Origin: a virus
Direction: 5' to 3' (one strand)
IMG/VR virus record: IMGVR_UViG_3300050821_007732
Coordinates: 1 to 26,501 of that record
Length of the DNA stretch: 26,501 bases
Below the pieces are notes generated by a model that searched no databases, was not told where the DNA came from, and was given only the letters and a program-made list of their open reading frames with translations. Position 1 is the first letter of the stretch, and the number at the start of each line of letters is the position of its first letter. Below are positions 19,887 through 26,501 of this stretch, piece after piece. The translations under genes were made by a program, and so were the position numbers.

Positions 19887-21014
19887 TTAGACTCGGCCAG
19901 ATAAATCCCGAATCGAAGCCCGGATATCGTCCTCGATGCTGCTGGTGGGATTGGCGCTGCCGTTAAGCTTTTTAGTGCCCCCGGGTGCGCCAGTAATCGA
20001 ACCGGCAGCATTCCTTGCGGCGCTAGTCTTTGCGGTTTGGTCCGCTATCCGCTTTCCTTCTGCTTCCGATACTTTCGAAGCAATCAGGCTGGTACGGATT
20101 TCAGGATCAGCATAGACCGCCATTTCGTAAGCCTCATCCATCGTATTGGCCCTGCCGTTTTGCATGAGAATGCCCATTGTCTCGCGGACCTTCTCAAAGT
20201 GCTCATGACCTGGCTTGGACGAAAACTCAGCGATCTGGCTTTGGAAAGATGCTTGTTCCTGAAGCTGGCGCTGTTGGACTTCCTCTTGCTGCTGCCGCTC
20301 CATCCGGTCGAGTCGCTGTTGAAGCGTCTCGATGATCGGGTTGTATGCGGCGCCCGGCTGTTGGGGCGATCCGGAAGTACCATTACCACCCTGTAGAATG
20401 GAAAGCAAGACGTTTGGATCGACCTGAAATTGCCGCATGACATTGGCCACCATGCCAGCCTTTTGCATGGGCGTGCCCTGCCTAAGCGTATGGGCAGTTT
20501 GGAGCAAATCCCCGATGGCCTTTTCGGGAGTACCTCCTTCAGCACGAATAACCGGCAGATAAGGCGAAACTATCTCGTTAACCTTGCGGCCAAAACTGCG
20601 CTCATCATCCTGTTTGGAAAGGCCTTTGACGATATCCTGTTCGCGCCGGATGATTTCGGCCTGTACATCTGGCGGAAGCTCATTGAATTTAGGACGAATA
20701 GTTGCCTGCCAACTTGTCGGCGCATCAAATTTGATGGGCGCAGGGGTTTGATGCTGGGCAGCGGCAGGATCAGGCATTTCCACCGGCTTCTTGTCCGGCA
20801 ATGTCAAAACTTCGCGTGGTTTCTTTTCCGGCTCAGCCTCCTTTGGCCTCTCGACAAACTTGCCTTTGTCATCGCGCGGAACGGCGGATGATTTATCAAT
20901 GACAATCAACGCCTCTTTCGGCGTTTCTATCTTGAGATCTTCAATAGCCTTCCTCACATCATCTGCGGGATCGTCAATCTCATGTTCATTGATGATATTG
21001 TGTGCTTCGCTCAT
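19887..21014 (-). CDS. Scaffolding protein
   Basis: The 375-residue protein is highly charged and largely helical. It has an acidic N-terminus with Pro/Lys-rich linker (PKEAEPEKKPREVLTLPDKK), a middle with SWQATIRPKFNELPPDVQAE and IIRREQDIVKGLSKQDDERS, and then a Gln/Glu coiled coil (IIETLQQRLDRMERQQQEEV, about residues 230-249). The C-terminal helices have the pattern FSSKPGHEHFEKVRETMGIL and MDEAYEMAVYADPEIRTSLI. It ends in a basic/Ser-rich tail. These features match podovirus scaffolding proteins, which drive coat assembly and leave the procapsid. It lies directly before the coat gene. Its ATG overlaps the previous stop (TAATG) and has a GAGGAG box. No protease domain is present. Confidence 0.85.
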   Translation of the reverse strand: MSEAHNIINEHEIDDPADDVRKAIEDLKIETPKEALIVIDKSSAVPRDDKGKFVERPKEAEPEKKPREVLTLPDKKPVEMPDPAAAQHQTPAPIKFDAPTSWQATIRPKFNELPPDVQAEIIRREQDIVKGLSKQDDERSFGRKVNEIVSPYLPVIRAEGGTPEKAIGDLLQTAHTLRQGTPMQKAGMVANVMRQFQVDPNVLLSILQGGNGTSGSPQQPGAAYNPIIETLQQRLDRMERQQQEEVQQRQLQEQASFQSQIAEFSSKPGHEHFEKVRETMGILMQNGRANTMDEAYEMAVYADPEIRTSLIASKVSEAEGKRIADQTAKTSAARNAAGSITGAPGGTKKLNGSANPTSSIEDDIRASIRDLSGRV

Positions 21015-21307
21015 TACCGTCTCCTCATGACTTCATCTCGGGCGCGCTCTACATGCTGCGCCAGCTCGCGTTTATCGACTTCGGCATATTCTGCCTTGGG
21101 CGTGATCGGGGTATATTCGTGGTAGCCGTTGCGCTTAAGAAAGTTCTTGTGGTCGCGTCTGGAGCCTATGATAGGCCGTTTTCCTGTCGCTACATCGACG
21201 GCTACCGCTTTATAGGGATCAATATCACGGATGATTTGCACGCCGGCGCGAGCCGCCGCTTCTGATTTTGGGATGATCTTTCCGTCCCGGTAGACATAAG
21301 TTGTCAT
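21014..21307 (-). CDS. Small conserved-type phage protein, 97 aa, between portal and scaffold
   Basis: The sequence opens MTTYVYRDGKIIPKSEAAAR and continues QIIRDIDPYKAVAVDVATGK, RPIIGSRRDHKNFLKRNGYH, ending in a basic helix (DKRELAQHVERARDEVMRRR). The layout TYVYRxGxxxxK ... PYxS/A ... GRPIxSRxxHxxxLKxNGxxE is one I recall in small proteins encoded between portal and scaffold of podoviruses. No function is known to me. It is charged, soluble, and overlaps both neighbours (ATGA upstream, TAATG downstream), so it is part of the tightly coupled head-assembly block. A head-assembly accessory role is possible. Confidence 0.75.
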   Translation of the reverse strand: MTTYVYRDGKIIPKSEAAARAGVQIIRDIDPYKAVAVDVATGKRPIIGSRRDHKNFLKRNGYHEYTPITPKAEYAEVDKRELAQHVERARDEVMRRR

Positions 21308-21585
21308 AGTAGCATCAAAACCTCTGCGGTATCATCCTCGACATATTTTCGCCAAAGCCGCTTGATTTCCGAAATTTCCATCAATACTTTTTCCAAATCT
21401 ACAAAATCCTTGTCATTATTGACTTTTATTGCTTGAACGATGGTTTCGGCCTGCTCCAAGTTGATCTCTGGTTGACCAGGAATAGCTCTCTGAAAGGCAT
21501 TGATGAGCTGTTCTAGGATATCTTCCCGGTTATGACTTTCCGTTCTGCGGCACTGTCTCGATCCCCGATACCATGCCATTTCCAT
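21304..21585 (-). CDS. Small acidic helical protein, 93 aa, overlapping the portal end
   Basis: The frame is open from an ATG at 21585, inside the portal gene in another frame, to a TGA that overlaps the next start (ATGA). From about residue 20 the protein is helical and acidic (REDILEQLINAFQRAIPGQP, then AETIVQAIKVNNDKDFVDLE and EISEIKRLWRKYVED). The first 19 residues (MEMAWYRGSRQCRRTESHNR) look non-natural and merely fill the overlap, yet no ATG, GTG or TTG occurs between the portal stop and the helical body. So either the long overlap (56 bases) is used or an unusual start follows the portal TGA. The helical body and downstream coupling argue that the gene is real. Function unknown. Confidence 0.6.
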   Translation of the reverse strand: MEMAWYRGSRQCRRTESHNREDILEQLINAFQRAIPGQPEINLEQAETIVQAIKVNNDKDFVDLEKVLMEISEIKRLWRKYVEDDTAEVLMLL

Positions 21586-23980
21586 CGCGCACTACTCGCT
21601 TGGGCGCTGAAATAGTGGCCAGAGTTTTGTTCAGCCTATCCATTGCTTCATTATGCATGGCGGCAAAATCAGGAGTTTCAAGGTCTTTGCCAACTTCAGC
21701 CTCTGCGCCTTCCTGAGCTGCTGTGGCGGCCTGGGTTTTTGCCGATATTAGTGCAACTACAATGTCCTTTGCAGCGGCAAGCTGTGCGAGCCGCCATTGC
21801 ATATCGCTTTCAACCCCAACTTTATGAGCGGAAATACGCTCTTGCGCGGCAAGCTCGGCTTGTTCCCGCGCCATTTCCATCTGATTTTCTTGCTGGGCTT
21901 GCTGGGCCTGTGCGGCTTGCTGGCCCTGGGCAACCTGTAAATCAGCTTGTACTTTGGCATGCTGAACCGCAATATCGGCTTGGGCCTTGGCCTGTGCGGT
22001 CTGTTGCTCGCCCTGCTGCTGCGCCTGCTGAAGCTGAAGCTCGCCTTGCACTTTCATCATTTCTGGATTTGGCTTTGGCTGGGGATTAGCGGCTTCTCGT
22101 TCCTTCTTCTGGATATAGGTGGAAATGGCGCTTTCCAATTCCTTACCCACCGGAAAAGCGCGTACGCCAAATTGCAGCATGGCGCCCGCCAAAGGAACGA
22201 TATCCGGGTCTTGTGCGCCGGCTTGCATGGTCTTTTCCATGAAGTCAGAAAAGGCTTTGAGAAACTCGACCCGATCCTGCTTTTCCTGGCTCTCGTCTGA
22301 TTTGATGGTCGAATCCGTCTCAATATCCACGCGGAATGAGCGCATAGCATTGTCGCGTAAAAGCTGCTCGATATCCTCCCAGCTTGGAGATTGGAGCATT
22401 TCCTGCATTTGATCTGGCGTGATGCCAGTAGGCAATGGAGGCGGTTGGGGTGCCGGCTGTCCCGGCATCGGAGGGCCGCCATTATGGCCCATCATGGATT
22501 GCTGCTGGCTATAGACCTGCTTTTCCTGGTTGGTGAGCAACCTCACGCCGGAAATCTGCTTGATTGTCTCGATTTGGAAATGATTGCAAATGATATCGAC
22601 CATGATCCGGATGGTCTCGCGGACAAAGCGCTGCACTTCGCGTTGGCGGTCACCTATGCGCTGGTTGGCATATGAGGCTTTAAGCTTTTGAGCCGATGCT
22701 GTCTCGCCTGGATCAGTGGCGCCGCGCACGATATCAGCCATGCCAGTGATTTCGTCCAAATCGGCTTTGACCTTCTCCCGCGCCTCGTAACAGGCTAGGA
22801 GGGTCTCGGCGATCTGCTTGGTTTCCAGCATGGACATGGCGCCTTCGATGCCGCCGCCTTTTTCTTGGAAGTTCGCCCAATTCTGGATTGGGATAAGTTC
22901 GTTTTCGGTGCCTTCATTGAACATCCGGTTAAGACCTTCGACCGAAGCATCATAAACGCCAACTACCTTTAGGCAGCGTGTCATCATGGAAATGCGGGCC
23001 GTGAGCAAATCAAGCTCAGATGCTTGATCCTGATATTCCACATAATCAGGGGTAGGAATCAGGCTATCATTCGCCAGATTGGTCAGAAGCGGGCGCGGAC
23101 ACGGGAAGAAATCGTTAAGCCGAAGCGGATCGGGCCGATAGTCAAGAGCCTCAGGTATAGTCTTATGAAACCAAATGGCGCAGCGGCGAATCTTGTCCCA
23201 TGCCTCGTAGATAACCGATTTTGCCACACCATCATCAATGACTTTCCCGGTTAGATCCTGCTTCTTGTAATCGAGTGGCGGAAGATCACCCTTTTCCTTG
23301 CCGAACCGCTCCACAAGCTCTTTGCGCGTAAGATAGACAGCACGCCAAACGAGCCATACTTCATCCCATGTCCGGCAGATATTATGCCCAAAATCCTTTC
23401 TGTGGACATAATCGGGGATAACTTCCTCGTAATCTATAACTTGTGGCGCTTCGGCCCGATCCTCATTTTCATCACCTGGTCCAACATCATCGGTGATTTC
23501 CTGGCCTTCAACTTCGGCCGGTATGGGTGCATCTTTGAAATGAGGTACATAGCGCACCCATAAAGTACCACGCCCCACCAAGCTGTAATCGACAACACAT
23601 TGCTCATTGGTGCCGAAGAAATGATCAGTAGCCGTGAAAAAGCTCGCAGAGCGCTCCAGAACGTCACTTACAATCCTTCCAACGGGGTCATCATCCTTGA
23701 ACCGGCGCTGGATGTCAGGCTTGGGATTGCGCGCGTAAAGCTCAGGTTTGAGATTCTGGATTAGAGACCAGAGATAATTGAACCTGCGTTCTTGGCTCTC
23801 GACAGTGCCATCCCCACCACGGTCATCCTTATAGCGCCGGATAATGCGCTTGGCTTGGCGATCCCACTTTTGCGTCTCTTTGTCGTAAAGCTCAATTTCC
23901 TCGACATAGCGAGCAATCTTTTCTGGCCCATCGTCCTCATTTGTCTTGGCTTGAGTTGATCCTTCGCTATCGTCGGCCAT
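21530..23980 (-). CDS. Portal protein
   Basis: This 816-residue protein carries the podovirus portal pattern near its N-terminus: RRFNYLWSLIQNLKPELYAR followed by NPKPDIQRRF (about residues 65-94), VGRIVSDVLERSASFF and a DYSLVGRGTLWVRYVPHF strand (about 130-147). Later come DFGHNICRTWDEVWLVWRAV and ITGMADIVRGATDPGETASA, typical of portal stem/wing regions. From about residue 645 to 750 the chain is a Gln/Ala/Glu-rich coiled coil (QLQQAQQQGEQQTAQAKAQA and onward), as expected for the C-terminal barrel that projects into the head in P22-like portals. Twelve copies would form the DNA channel and terminase docking site. It lies directly downstream of TerL with a 9-base gap and an SD fused to its stop (TGAGG). 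Confidence 0.9.
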   Translation of the reverse strand: MADDSEGSTQAKTNEDDGPEKIARYVEEIELYDKETQKWDRQAKRIIRRYKDDRGGDGTVESQERRFNYLWSLIQNLKPELYARNPKPDIQRRFKDDDPVGRIVSDVLERSASFFTATDHFFGTNEQCVVDYSLVGRGTLWVRYVPHFKDAPIPAEVEGQEITDDVGPGDENEDRAEAPQVIDYEEVIPDYVHRKDFGHNICRTWDEVWLVWRAVYLTRKELVERFGKEKGDLPPLDYKKQDLTGKVIDDGVAKSVIYEAWDKIRRCAIWFHKTIPEALDYRPDPLRLNDFFPCPRPLLTNLANDSLIPTPDYVEYQDQASELDLLTARISMMTRCLKVVGVYDASVEGLNRMFNEGTENELIPIQNWANFQEKGGGIEGAMSMLETKQIAETLLACYEAREKVKADLDEITGMADIVRGATDPGETASAQKLKASYANQRIGDRQREVQRFVRETIRIMVDIICNHFQIETIKQISGVRLLTNQEKQVYSQQQSMMGHNGGPPMPGQPAPQPPPLPTGITPDQMQEMLQSPSWEDIEQLLRDNAMRSFRVDIETDSTIKSDESQEKQDRVEFLKAFSDFMEKTMQAGAQDPDIVPLAGAMLQFGVRAFPVGKELESAISTYIQKKEREAANPQPKPNPEMMKVQGELQLQQAQQQGEQQTAQAKAQADIAVQHAKVQADLQVAQGQQAAQAQQAQQENQMEMAREQAELAAQERISAHKVGVESDMQWRLAQLAAAKDIVVALISAKTQAATAAQEGAEAEVGKDLETPDFAAMHNEAMDRLNKTLATISAPKRVVRDGNGMVSGIETVPQNGKS

Positions 23981-23989
23981 TAAGCGGCC

Positions 23990-25459
23990 TCAGATGCGGT
24001 TGATGCGAGCCTTTGTCTTTTCGGGGAAAAATAGTTCTTTGGCTGTGAGGTCGCTGAGAAAGCGCGGCTTGGGGGCAAGTTGTGGTGATGGCCGAATATA
24101 GGGCCTGGACATGCAGGCATAGCGCCCCTCGTCCCCCGCATGATCTTCCATGTCGCTGTCAATATCTTCAACCCTGGCCTCATCATGCTGAAGTAAAGGA
24201 ATAGTTCTGATCGAATCGCGGCAAACCGTGAAGAAATAGAGCATGGGATGGCCATCTTCCCCAATCATCCTGGCCCGCATTTGGTCCCATCCGCCTAATG
24301 CCCCCTTCGAGCTGACGCGCGAATTATCTGCGCGCCGGAACTGGACCCTGTTGCCTGAACCTCGGTAAATACGCTCGGCAATGGATGGTCCACCATCGCT
24401 TGTGAACGCCGCTGGGTCCAGTACACCATATGCGACCTTTTCACCAGCTTCAAGGTGTAGAATGCCTTGGCCAACCTCTTCGGCCGGTAATTTTATGCCT
24501 GTGTTTGGATGGCGTACTGGGTCTTCGCACCCATACCATTCCCGATATTTGACCATTGCGCCTTTGGGGATGATTTGCATAGTGGGAAGCTGAAGGTCTT
24601 CGCTAGCCACGGTCCACCATCCGATTGAGAATGGCCTGGCTGATCCCCAATCCGCTGATCGAAAACGCAGCCAATGCTCGGGAATAGCAAAAGGCTGGAC
24701 AATCATTTTCTGAGACCAGCAGTTGAAGAAGGCGCCGGCAACGATATTCCAATCACCCTCAAGCCATGCTTTGCGAAGGGCTTCGTTGCCATATGTAGCG
24801 GCGAGGATGCGGGAGCGATAATCAGGATCGGCTTTGAGCAAGATTGTGTTGTCGCTCAGCCGCGACGGGATGAACATTCGCGTAAAGCCAGTCTCTGGAT
24901 CTTTGTAAGGCGTGCGGGCTGGCGCTATGTCGATGTATCTGCTTTTGACCCAACTATGCCCAACGCCTCCCGGATTCCCTGTAAGCCGAACAGTGCAAGG
25001 AACACCTGCAGCACTGCGGAGTGTTGAGAGCATCCTAAGTAAGCCTGACGGGGTTGCGTATTCGGTAACTTCGTCAAACGATATGCCAGTATATTGATGT
25101 CCGTGATATCGCCCATAGTCCCTCTCGTTCTCGATATAGCGCATCTTAACAGATGCTTTGTTAGGCCAATACCATGTGTTTGAAAACGGAAAATCGGCCG
25201 ATTGCGTGGATTTGAAGATGGCGCCAGTTGCGCTGAAAATCTCCATTGCCCGGCTTTGTAATTCTTCAAGCTCCGGATAGGTCTTGCGGAACATGATACC
25301 GCGCCAATGTTCGGCGTATCTGAGCGCACCATCTTCTTGATAGCCGAGCTGGAAATCTGACTTCCCGCCGCCGCGCTCCCCGCCATACATCAGCTCTTGG
25401 CACCAATCAGCCTCAAGCGCAGCGAGCTGCGGACCAAGCTGTGGAAACCATGGTTTCAT
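23990..25459 (-). CDS. terL: Terminase large subunit (TerL)
   Basis: The 489-residue protein has a Walker A loop GGERGGGKS (26-34), a Walker B region YTGISFDE (123-130, Asp129/Glu130) and a coupling-type segment VRLTGNPGG (157-165). The C-terminal nuclease domain shows acidic residues in FRSADWG (Asp270), YGVLDPA (Asp348) and MEDHAGDEGRY (Asp443). This is the standard two-domain packaging motor, ATPase plus RNase H-like nuclease, that cuts concatemeric DNA and pumps it through the portal. Length is normal for the family. The start has no good SD and lies within overlapping short palindromes, so translation may be coupled or damped. It follows a TerS-like gene and precedes the portal, the classical order. 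Confidence 0.95.
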   Translation of the reverse strand: MKPWFPQLGPQLAALEADWCQELMYGGERGGGKSDFQLGYQEDGALRYAEHWRGIMFRKTYPELEELQSRAMEIFSATGAIFKSTQSADFPFSNTWYWPNKASVKMRYIENERDYGRYHGHQYTGISFDEVTEYATPSGLLRMLSTLRSAAGVPCTVRLTGNPGGVGHSWVKSRYIDIAPARTPYKDPETGFTRMFIPSRLSDNTILLKADPDYRSRILAATYGNEALRKAWLEGDWNIVAGAFFNCWSQKMIVQPFAIPEHWLRFRSADWGSARPFSIGWWTVASEDLQLPTMQIIPKGAMVKYREWYGCEDPVRHPNTGIKLPAEEVGQGILHLEAGEKVAYGVLDPAAFTSDGGPSIAERIYRGSGNRVQFRRADNSRVSSKGALGGWDQMRARMIGEDGHPMLYFFTVCRDSIRTIPLLQHDEARVEDIDSDMEDHAGDEGRYACMSRPYIRPSPQLAPKPRFLSDLTAKELFFPEKTKARINRI

Positions 25460-25464
25460 GAAAC
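25444..25464 (-). promoter_or_regulatory. Overlapping palindromes at the terminase start codon
   Basis: Two perfect palindromes overlap here: GAAACCATGGTTTC (25444-25457) and GTTTCATGAAAC (25453-25464). In the mRNA they give three alternating 5-base arms, GUUUC / GAAAC / GUUUC. The last two can form a 5-bp hairpin with a CAUG loop covering the G of the start codon and codons 2-5. With the poor ribosome binding site this could limit TerL translation. It is small enough to be chance. Confidence 0.35.
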
Positions 25465-25507
25465 ATTGTTGTTTTCGTGCGGCGAGCGATGGACATAAAG
25501 TTTCAAG

Positions 25508-25786
25508 CTAATCCTCTGCCTGATGCAGTTTCAGCCATTCTTCCCGCGTCAAAGTAGGTCGCAAGCCTATTTCGTGTTGAATTGGAGGCAAATCAGTATC
25601 TTGTCCATGAGCTACGCTTGATAAATCAGGGGCGGTTTTCTTCAAAAGTCCAAGAGCCGCAGTCACTTGGGAAGGAACCATTTCGATTTTCCCATTCACA
25701 TGATCTTGCAAGCGGTTGATAAGCATACTGGTTTGGATTTTCTGCTTCCAACCTTCAGTCAAAGTGCGTGTTTTTCTAGCGGCCAT
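25508..25786 (-). CDS. Terminase small subunit-like protein, 92 aa
   Basis: I choose the ATG at 25786 (MAARKTRTLTEGWKQKIQTS), with an AGGA box ten bases upstream and one-base overlap with the HNH gene's TAA. The protein has a basic N-terminus, a helix MLINRLQDHVNGKIEMVPSQ (about residues 21-40), the segment VTAALGLLKKTAPDLSSV, and an acidic tail (LTREEWLKLHQAED). The pattern of a short DNA-binding helical domain with GKxEMxPxQVxAAxxLLKKxxPDL is what I recall from short terminase small subunits of podoviruses. Position right before TerL supports it. TerS recognises the packaging site and loads TerL. It is shorter than classical TerS, so similarity searching should confirm. Confidence 0.8.
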   Translation of the reverse strand: MAARKTRTLTEGWKQKIQTSMLINRLQDHVNGKIEMVPSQVTAALGLLKKTAPDLSSVAHGQDTDLPPIQHEIGLRPTLTREEWLKLHQAED

Positions 25787-26100
25787 TATGCAGATTTCCT
25801 GTGTTCTGCCATATGGCATTGGCGACAAAGCCATTCGACTAAAAGAGGCTTTGAATAATCGGAGTGATGCATTTGAGAATTTTGGTTACCACATTGCTGG
25901 CATGGAAGTTTTTGTAGCTTGCCGCGTCTTTTATAAACGCCGGCATACGATCTTGCAGTATCTTTTGCGCGCTGCTCGGCCGTCATTGGGTGAGATTTTC
26001 TCCATTCTCGCATATAGGCAGCGTGGCAGGAATTGCAGTAAGCGCGATGGCTCGGCCTAGGAAGACCGCATTTTGCGCAGCATTTAACTTCTGTTTCCAT
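25786..26100 (-). CDS. HNH-endonuclease-like zinc protein upstream of terminase
   Basis: The 104-residue protein has an N-terminal zinc finger (Cys7/Cys8 and Cys11, Cys22, Cys25 in KCCAKCG ... YCNSCHA). A basic linker follows (MREWRKSHPMTAEQRAKDTA), then an HNH-type module with CQQCG (67-71), MHHSDYSKPLLVEWLCRQCH (77-96) and His100. The HH ... D ... K ... LCxxCH ... H arrangement is that of small phage HNH proteins. HNH proteins next to terminase genes assist DNA cutting at packaging in several phages (known for HK97-type systems), while others are homing endonucleases. No SD precedes the ATG, but a -35/-10 pair ends five bases upstream, so the message may be leaderless. It overlaps the TerS start by one base. 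Confidence 0.82.
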   Translation of the reverse strand: METEVKCCAKCGLPRPSHRAYCNSCHAAYMREWRKSHPMTAEQRAKDTARSYAGVYKRRGKLQKLPCQQCGNQNSQMHHSDYSKPLLVEWLCRQCHMAEHRKSA

Positions 26101-26105
26101 GTAGT

Positions 26106-26134
26106 TTCATAATAAACTTTACGGAAACAGTCAA
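26106..26134 (-). promoter_or_regulatory. Sigma70-type promoter candidate for the packaging/structural operon
   Basis: On the minus strand, TTGACT (26134-26129) and TATGAA (26111-26106) are separated by exactly 17 bases. The -35 matches the consensus at five of six positions and the -10 at four of six. The expected start of transcription falls at or beside the A of the HNH ATG (26100), only five bases from the -10 box. The surrounding 35 bases contain no gene. This is sequence resemblance only. Confidence 0.45.
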
Positions 26135-26136
26135 CA

Positions 26137-26301
26137 TTATTTCTTCCTCAAAGCTGCGCCTAATTTCTTGGGATCAGGCTTTTTGATGCCTTCATGCGCG
26201 AGTTTTGCGGCAGTTTGTTGGGGAATGCCTTTGCTTTTAGCGATAGCCGGATCGTGTGCCGCAGCTTCGAAGAGGCGATGTTGCGCGGGATTCCAGGGCA
26301 T
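26137..26301 (-). CDS. Small conserved-type phage protein, 54 aa (PWNPAQHRLFEAAA family)
   Basis: This gene reads MPWNPAQHRLFEAAAHDPAI, then AKSKGIPQQTAAKLAHEGIK and a Lys-rich end KPDPKKLGAALRKK. I recognise the pattern PWNPxQHRLFEAAAHxPxIAxxxGIPxxxAxxxAxEGIK from many tiny phage and prophage proteins, usually near the late operon or DNA modification genes; no function is established to my knowledge. The protein is basic and probably helical. Its ATG has a GGAG box nine bases upstream, which overlaps the end of the preceding small gene. It is too short for common length cut-offs but the family pattern makes it convincing. Confidence 0.8.
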   Translation of the reverse strand: MPWNPAQHRLFEAAAHDPAIAKSKGIPQQTAAKLAHEGIKKPDPKKLGAALRKK

Positions 26302-26306
26302 TTAAT

Positions 26307-26417
26307 CTATCTCCAACCGTTTATTACCATATCGGCCATGAAGGCAATAGCCCCCCATAAAACTATCAAAACGATAATTGTCTCGGTACAGCCTAATGGC
26401 CGGCCTTCGTCGTCCAC
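26307..26417 (-). CDS. Small single-pass membrane peptide, 36 aa (42 aa from an alternative ATG)
   Basis: Starting from GTG at 26417 the peptide is DDEGRPLGCTE-like at the N-terminus, followed by a strongly hydrophobic helix TIIVLIVLWGAIAFMADMVI and a short NGWR end. GTG is favoured by an AAGGGAG box seven bases upstream and a one-base overlap with the upstream stop (TAGTG). An in-frame ATG at 26435 would add six residues (MEGSGI). One membrane helix with a negatively charged N-terminus suggests an inner-membrane micropeptide. Such genes are frequent in phages but rarely characterised. The coding call rests on ribosome binding site, overlap and clean hydrophobic helix. Confidence 0.6.
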   Translation of the reverse strand: MDDEGRPLGCTETIIVLIVLWGAIAFMADMVINGWR

Positions 26418-26500
26418 TATTCCACTCCCTTCCATGCTTTCCGGCGCGCCAATATACCGCCTATTCCAATTCCCACAAGCCTAACAGAAGGCCTAGAACG
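26417..26500 (-). CDS. C-terminal end of a gene cut by the window edge (27 codons)
   Basis: The frame ends in VRLVGIGIGGILARRKAWKGVE and a TAG that overlaps the GTG of the next small gene. The Gly/Ile stretch followed by RRK suggests the end of a membrane helix with cytoplasmic basic residues. A second minus-strand frame in the same stretch, ending at 26461 with VLGLLLGLWELE, is an alternative. Too little sequence is present to name a product. Confidence 0.4.
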   Translation of the reverse strand, partial: RSRPSVRLVGIGIGGILARRKAWKGVE

Positions 26501-26501
26501 G

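Noticed and set aside
21880-22050. Repetitive GCCTGCTG-like tract in the portal gene as a possible CRISPR or tandem array
   Set aside because: It is degenerate codon repetition for a Gln/Ala coiled coil, with no regular unit or spacer structure.
1-26501. Diversity-generating retroelement, integrase, transposase, tRNA or attachment site
   Set aside because: I looked for reverse transcriptase, recombinase and transposase motifs, cloverleaf-like sequences and long direct repeats, and saw none.

Overview
This window is the late half of a double-stranded DNA tailed phage or prophage, most likely a podovirus. The minus strand from about 26.5 kb down to 1.8 kb reads as one long unit of packaging, capsid, short-tail/ejection, receptor-binding and lysis genes. 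No tape-measure, sheath or long tail-tube gene is present. Instead there are P22 gp4-like and gp10-like connector/stabilisation proteins and glutamine-rich ejection-type proteins, as in short-tailed phages. The host is probably a Gram-negative bacterium: there are spanin-type lysis genes, Sec signal peptides and an O-antigen ligase/polymerase-like protein. The SleB-type endolysin and the style of the small genes suggest an alphaproteobacterium, but this is an impression, not a demonstration. No integrase, repressor, tRNA, rRNA, CRISPR array, transposase or attachment site was seen, so the window does not show whether the phage is temperate.

Layout. (1) 1-1779, plus strand: a cassette of small accessory genes (coiled-coil peptide, unknown 168-aa protein, DUF4031 protein, orphan Phd/YefM-like protein, and a gene with ATT at the start position and an amber codon at position 5). 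Most are joined by stop codons fused to the next ribosome binding site. (2) 1786-3564, minus strand: lysis cassette of SleB endolysin, holin candidate, single-pass membrane protein, overlapping Rz/Rz1-like spanin pair and an unknown 106-aa protein. (3) 3561-8093, minus: four translationally coupled or closely spaced genes for envelope-targeted proteins. These are two small beta-rich exported proteins, a right-handed beta-helix protein with an N-terminal export signal, and an O-antigen ligase/Wzy-like membrane protein. (4) 8103-8795: tail fibre with a C1q-like C-terminus. (5) 8891-13312: four ejection/internal virion-type proteins. (6) 13245-18200: GNAT protein, gp10-like, gp4-like, two small virion candidates (one ending in an AT-hook-like tail) and a DUF115/MptE-like protein. 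(7) 18211-18240: an intrinsic terminator. (8) 18260-21307: decoration candidate, major capsid protein, scaffold and a small protein. (9) 21304-26100: portal, large and small terminase subunits and an HNH-type zinc protein, preceded by a promoter candidate. (10) 26137-26501: three very small genes, the last cut by the window edge.

How the genes work together. HNH protein, TerS and TerL would cut and pump DNA through the portal into a scaffolded procapsid. The gp4/gp10-like proteins close the connector and the glutamine-rich proteins would be ejected with the genome. Fibre and beta-helix proteins would handle surface glycans. Holin, endolysin and spanins would open the cell. The terminator after the capsid/decoration block would lower expression of everything downstream. 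The most unusual part is the 3561-8093 block, where export-signal proteins and a glycan ligase/polymerase-like enzyme sit between the fibre gene and the endolysin with 4-nt overlaps. It looks like a phage-encoded envelope or glycan module. No stretch longer than about 95 bases lacks a gene.
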